From: Synaphobranchus kaupii
Taxonomy: Eukaryota; Chordata; Actinopteri; Anguilliformes; Synaphobranchidae
Direction of reading: 5' to 3'
Assembly: GCA_029718625.1 (NCBI GenBank)
Contig: CM056391.1
Span: 27,816,281 to 27,880,280 of the forward strand
Length of the DNA: 64,000 bases
This document shows, in pieces, positions 48,780 through 64,000 of this stretch (the first letter of the stretch is position 1; each line of letters begins with the position of its first letter). The position numbers and the translations under genes are program-made. The notes below the pieces were generated by a model. That model made no database searches, was not told the origin of the DNA, and saw only the letters and a program-made list of their open reading frames with translations.

Positions 48780-49778
48780 AGACTAATAATAAAAAGAAAA
48801 TTGTGTAATAAATGAAATACAAGGCTTTGGTCTGTTCTTACAATCAACAATGGCAATTCTGATATGTAGTTGTAAACAACTTCCAAACGCTTATGTATAA
48901 AACTCTGGCAAGCATTTTTTTTAATCAATTATAGGAATGAAATGTCTGAAAATGACTGAAAAACACTATAGTACAACTATATCTAAGAACAAGTAGTTTT
49001 ATCTGACCTAAAGAAATGTAGTTATGACGTATGAAAATGTGCATGAAACATCTATAGAATATTCTGGGAAACGTAAATGAAATTAACTTTATTATAGAAA
49101 TTGTTTTGGGAGATTTCTAGGGAAGACAAATACATTTCGACATAAACAAACTGAATTATATCGAAGACACAATCTACTGTTCAGCTACCAACTGTTTGTT
49201 TGGCTTCCTATTCAGTGGGTAGAGCTCCCTCATATGTTTTCTCTGCCAACAAACTTGGGGGTGGGGGGGGGGGTGGGGGCATATAAAGGGGCTTACATAC
49301 AGCTAGCGTCTTTCTTCCAGCTCTGCAGTGGAATGATACAAGCTTGCTTTGTCAGAGATTGCAATCTGCACAAAGACTGGTAGGAGTATTTGATATAAGA
49401 AAGAACTATTAATAGCAGAATATCTTGCCCCCAGATTCTCCTGTTCAGGTGGATGCAAGAATGAGTCTGGTAGTCCATCCATAGTTGTTCTTGTGTTTGC
49501 CGTATCGTACAAATGGTCATATACAAAAACACAAAAGAAAAATGACGCAAGTCCAAAGCCGAAAACAAAGAGTTTTGTTCCATTTAGGATATAACACCGG
49601 GCACTTTACAAAAGTCAATCTTTTCAAGTCTTCTTGTCCCAAGACTCAAAGCAAAGGGTACAATCCCAGTCCAAAAAAAAGATCTCTTTTAGAGTCTTTC
49701 TTCTCTCTCCGTTCTTGATAGAATACTGCTGGACAGACAACTTTCAGTGAAAGTCACAAAGCGAAGTAGCTCTTCTCT
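48780..49778 (-). other. pax6: pax6 3' UTR, including a conserved distal part
   Basis: Downstream of the stop, the minus strand contains segments that match the human PAX6 3' UTR as I remember it. Examples are GTGTCTTCGATATAAT, TATTTGTCTTCCCTAGAAAT and ATTTCTATAATAAAGTTAAT around 49080-49170. Matches resume past the polyadenylation signal at 48780-49030 (GTTCTTAGATATAGTTGTA; AACTACATATCA). Two-species similarity in untranslated sequence over hundreds of bases is unusual and suggests RNA-level or enhancer constraint. The left limit marks only where I stop seeing similarity. Confidence 0.75.
49088..49093 (-). terminator. pax6: pax6 proximal polyadenylation signal
   Basis: AATAAA on the minus strand (TTTATT on plus), about 690 bases after the stop, within CTATAATAAAGTTAATTTC. 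Human PAX6 uses what appears to be the same signal in the same context. Cleavage would fall near 49065-49080. Confidence 0.75.
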
Positions 49779-60779
<11,001 letters not shown>

Positions 60780-60789
<10 letters not shown>

Positions 60790-60833
60790 CATGGAGGCTA
60801 CGCCCGACTCCCACGTGGCTCGGTTATAGTATT
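60780..60833 (-). CDS. pax6: pax6 exon 4 (5' UTR end, start codon, first three codons)
   Basis: The acceptor is CTAATAG|AATAC after a run of 18 T on the minus strand. The donor is AACA|GTAAGT. Canonical coding is 60780-60789 (M-Q-N and the first base of S), identical in phase to human exon 4. The 44 bases before the canonical ATG are open in the same frame and read YYNRATWESGVASM. This matches an N-terminal extension that I recall being annotated for zebrafish Pax6a. The two tandem ATGs are at 60790-60792 and 60787-60789; the second has A at -3 and is the canonical start. Confidence 0.93.
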
Positions 60834-61061
60834 CTATTAGTCATAAAAAAAAAAAAAAAATTTTGATCAGACTGACATTTCAGCACATTAACGACAATGT
60901 TAAGGATAAACATTTACACAACTTCCAACTTTTTAGCTCGTGTTTCTCATAAAGACCGTATTGATCAATCATCATTCTGATTAGGAGTTAATATTTCGTT
61001 TTATTTTGAACCATGTATTTGAAAAGGTGTTTTTCTTTTTTTCCCCCAATATAAAACTTGC

Positions 61062-61134
61062 CTGGAAAAAGAGTTGTCTGTCCACTTAAAACAATTTAAA
61101 GAGCCTCATCTGCCGCTCACTAGTTATTGTATTC
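61062..61134 (-). other. pax6: pax6 non-coding exon 3 (5' UTR), GC donor
   Basis: The minus strand reads TTTGTCCTAG|GAATACAATAACTAG and ends TTTTTCCAG|GCAAGT, giving a 73-base exon. It aligns by eye with the 77-base human exon 3 as I recall it: shared AACTAG near the start, then GCAGATG, a GAGGC-like core, and AGTGGACAGAC near the end. The donor is GC rather than GT, in the AG|GCAAGT context typical of GC-AG introns. The intron to exon 4 would be 228 bases. In the frame that enters exon 4 as coding there is a TAA in this exon and no ATG after it, so transcripts carrying exon 3 must start at the ATGs in exon 4. Confidence 0.72.
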
Positions 61135-61379
61135 CTAGGACAAAGCAAAACAGTATATTAGTACACCTTTTGGTGAGAATACGTGTCTGCCTTATAAACA
61201 GTATAATTGTTGCATTATACGAATGAATAGCTATGTTTGTTATTGCAAATGTGTGAGTCAATGTATACTTCTCCGTAGACTTCACTGAAAACACACAAAC
61301 AAGACACGGTTTTTCTATCTTACAGCAATTGAACGGCCTCGGTTAAGTAGCCTACATCTTTTAAAAGTGCTTAGTAAAT

Positions 61380-61610
61380 ATGGTCTTTTTGCCACTCACT
61401 CGCACTTTCACGGCTGTGTTTACAATTGTCATTACTCGTCAGTGTCTAATTCTTGGGCCGCTGCTGTGATAGAAACTTTCACTGGTTGGTCAAAGTCATT
61501 GTAACTGCGGCCCTAGAAAAAGTCTATTTAAAGGGCCCGCCATTGCAAATCGTTTTTTTATATCTAAAAAGTACCTACTGCTCGTTTTCAACAGTTAAAA
61601 ACATCAAATA
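61380..61610 (-). promoter_or_regulatory. Promoter-like block in pax6 5' region
   Basis: Between candidate exon 2 and exon 3 lies a repeat-free block with an inverted CCAAT (ATTGG-like GGTTGGTCAAAG on plus), GGCCGC and GGGCCC elements, and a TATTTAAAGGG stretch. Read on the minus strand the TTTAAATAGA lies upstream of a CCAAT-type box, an unusual order for a promoter driving pax6. It may instead be an intronic enhancer. No transcription start can be assigned. Confidence 0.25.
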
Positions 61611-61883
61611 ATTTTATTTAGTCCCGCTCTCTTTATATCTCTCGTCTAAAGTGTACAGTGACACACGCTGTCTATCTCGCCTCACTGCTCTGGAAAGTAA
61701 AGATCGGGAGGGGGTGAAGGCACTCCAACAATGCCTACTGAATTTAAACAATAGCTTCCTTTCTGTTTCTATACCGAAATCCAGAGAGCAAAACGCAGGC
61801 TCCCTAACTAGCAACACAGCTTCCAACTAAACGTACCAACAACTCTGTAGAATACAAAGAGTTGAAGGGACACACCACCCCCA

Positions 61884-61898
61884 ACACACACACGCACG

Positions 61899-61985
<87 letters not shown>
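61884..61985. repeat. (CA)n microsatellite, about 100 bp
   Basis: Nearly pure CA dinucleotide repeat with a few CGCA units at its left end. It lies about 50 bases downstream of candidate pax6 exon 2 on the transcribed strand. Length is likely polymorphic. Confidence 0.98.
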
Positions 61986-61987
<2 letters not shown>

Positions 61988-62032
61988 GCTTCACTGGTGT
62001 CTGCCATGACCCCTTGCCAGTACCCCACTTAC

Positions 62033-62130
62033 TTTTGTTAGTCTCATTTTGGGAAGTAGAAAAGTAATTTATTGGTATAAATATCTGGAAGTAACTGTGT
62101 TACTGGTGTGAGTTGTTAGGGGTTATAAAA
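62033..62130 (-). other. pax6: pax6 candidate non-coding exon 2 (3' part; left end approximate)
   Basis: On the minus strand a strong donor, AAAA|GTAAGT, falls after base 62033. It is preceded by ATGAGACTAACAAAA. In human PAX6 exon 2 also ends in a short ATG-containing segment (recalled as ATGCCTCATAAAG) directly before its donor. The position, about 0.9 kb upstream of exon 3, fits. If joined to exon 3 the ATG opens a short upstream reading frame that stops nine codons later. The upstream limit of this exon is not visible, so the coordinate is a guess. A chance donor cannot be excluded. Confidence 0.35.
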
Positions 62131-64000
62131 AAAGATACAACAGCTCAGTAGGGTCCCAATTGGAAAAAGACAATCGCAATAAAGAACCCATTCAATAGCT
62201 TTGCAAAAAGAAAGGACAGAAAAGAAATAGCCCAAGCTTCCATTTTTTTCGTTTCAAGAAAAACCAGCATTAGGCCTACAATGTGCGCGTATACGTGTGG
62301 CATCTACAAATAAATAGGCTACGCACATGATACGTTTTTAGTTTAAGATAAACTGGAAAATAAACCTTTAACGTGCAAATAATAGGCTATTACAAATTAT
62401 ATTTGTCGAAGCGCTCGAAAATATTTTTGTTTCCTAAATTGCCGTGAAACTTATACCGACAGATATAGGTCAATGCGTTTCTTTACATTTGCAACAACAA
62501 AAAGTTAGTATAGCCTATAAGTCCCAAACCAAACTCCCATGACAACCTAGGCTATAATTTTTCAGTTTGTCAGAATTTCAGATTCCATAACATTTCGGTA
62601 TTCTTCGTTACATTTGCCACAAATAATAAATAAATAAATACAAATTAATAAGAAAAGTATCAATGCGTAATGACCTCGTTGTCTTAGTCGTACTGTATGT
62701 TGCCTACAACAACGAACACAATTATTATGCTGAGGGTAATAGTTTAGCAAAAGCATGTTGTGAACCACAAACGCCACCCGGAAGTTACATCCAATATGAT
62801 AAAATCACCACGTCGTTCGAAGCCTGCATTTCAACTGAATATACACACTGTGTGACCTGCCTACGACGGTGCTATGTGCATGTTTAAGTTAATGATTTAT
62901 TTCAAATTGAAAACTCTGTCCGTGGTGGATGAGGTCAATTTAGGCCTAATCTACATTTCTTTCCCCCTGCTAATCTGTAACTAAAATCAATTTAATTAAA
63001 TATGCTTATTCCTGGCCTGAGTCCCGTGCAACATTCGCGTGCAGGAATATATAAAATGATCTAGGCCTAAATAAAGATCTAACAATATGAAATGTTGGCC
63101 TACGTATACCAATCATTATTGTTTGTTTTCGTATAGGTTCACTCTGTTTAATCTATAAACGGGTTTGCTCTGTATGTTTTTGAGGTGGCTATAGGCTACA
63201 TGTGCAACTGCAGTAGATTTATGGGTCTACATTTAAAAAAAAAAAAAGGGTTTTGCATTAGAACTTTCAAAATCTATGACAATATTTCAATTTGAATTAT
63301 TCCGCCAAGTGTGCTATTTTAATATTGGTTGGCACTATAAAACTATATTTTCTGTATAGAGGCCATATTTGCAGTTAAAATGCATATTCATGTTTTTCAT
63401 ATTCGTGTGCCGTTTTGTATAACTGTTCAATAAGCAATAATGATTATTCAGTTAGTTAAAAATGGTAAAATGTTTTAAAAACATACACAAATACACAAAA
63501 TTATGTTATTCTCTTTGTTTTAATTTTAAAACAAATAATGAGAGCACTTATAGGTAATGTTTCGGTGCGACTGTATTTTTGTTGAAATATTGATTTGAAA
63601 ATTATTTAACTATTTTGAAAGGTCATAATTTAGGGAAAAATCATACATTTTTGTCTAGACGCTTGGCTGAGTGGTCTGCCTGTATGATTCAACCTGACAT
63701 CGTTCCTCACCGGGTCATTGCGCCTCAATTCCTTGTACTGATCACTGTCTTGGCCCAATGTGACTTTTTTACTCTTCCCTGCTATTAATAAGACCTAAAC
63801 CGTCCGCAAACATTGACAAATTCGGATTATAAGTATGTGGATAAGCGCAAACTGACGCAAACGCTCTTCAAATGGATCAGTTTCGTAACAATCCAGTCCG
63901 CTACTAAGATGAGACATGTGCCACACGATGTACTTTTAAAACATTTAATCTCACGCGTTTTCATCCCTTTCTAACTTAGAAAGCACGTTGATTTGGCTTG
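62131..64000. other. pax6 5' flank, no gene recognised
   Basis: This upstream stretch is AT-rich with no credible coding frame. A repeat-free block at about 63650-63960 has mixed composition resembling conserved non-coding DNA. I cannot place the pax6 P0 or P1 first exons here. They may lie within it or beyond the right edge. Confidence 0.5.

Noticed and set aside
49293..49583. 96-codon minus-strand open frame
   Set aside because: It is within the pax6 3' UTR, downstream of the pax6 stop, with no sign of coding constraint.
61804..62028. 74-codon minus-strand open frame of Val-Cys repeats
   Set aside because: It is a translation of the CA microsatellite.
63655..63730. tRNA-like stretch with GGCTGAGTGGTC
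   Set aside because: The A-box-like sequence is not followed by a B box (GGTTCGA) or a pairing acceptor stem.

Overview
This window is vertebrate genomic DNA, almost certainly from a teleost fish. It has vertebrate-type split genes with GT-AG introns, many fish-type DNA transposon remnants (Tc1-like, hAT-like, TTAA-flanked elements), long dinucleotide repeats and several poly-C or poly-G runs. The species cannot be named from the sequence alone. It is the pax6 locus: one complete, intact pax6 gene on the minus strand, and 3' of it a long gene-poor flank holding a single recognisable exon of the neighbouring gene elp4.

Layout. From 1 to about 36,500 there is no protein-coding gene. This stretch alternates between repeats (Tc1-like remnant 1160-1735; a THAP-exon element from 1795; a fold-back element 6177-7067; a hAT with a nested TTAA element 19823-21952; fold-backs 27750-28515 and 29172-30342) and repeat-free blocks whose composition looks like conserved non-coding regulatory DNA (for example 8180-8370, 9840-10300, 11900-12560, 14640-15200, 15720-16150, 16730-18060, 28640-29060, 30430-30880). 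In other vertebrates the pax6 downstream enhancers lie in the last intron of elp4, so this flank probably is, or once was, that intron. At 36558 on the plus strand lies the terminal coding exon of elp4; a one-base net insertion shifts its last third out of frame. Between this exon and pax6 is about 12.4 kb rich in mobile elements (37167-38467, 44179-47420).

pax6 reads from about 62,000 down to 49,079. Ten canonical coding exons plus the alternative exon 5a can be followed base by base. They give 420 residues without exon 5a and 434 with it. The paired domain, linker, homeodomain and PST-rich C-terminus are all intact. A 73-base non-coding exon 3 with a GC donor, a tentative exon 2, and a 3' UTR that closely resembles the human one are also visible. 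Introns 4 and 7, which carry enhancers in mammals, are the two long introns here (3.2 and 4.1 kb) and contain conserved-looking blocks. The 5' flank to 64,000 contains no other gene that I can recognise.

The most notable points are the frameshifted elp4 exon next to an intact pax6, an open reading frame in exon 4 extending upstream of the usual pax6 start, and a family of large fold-back transposons.
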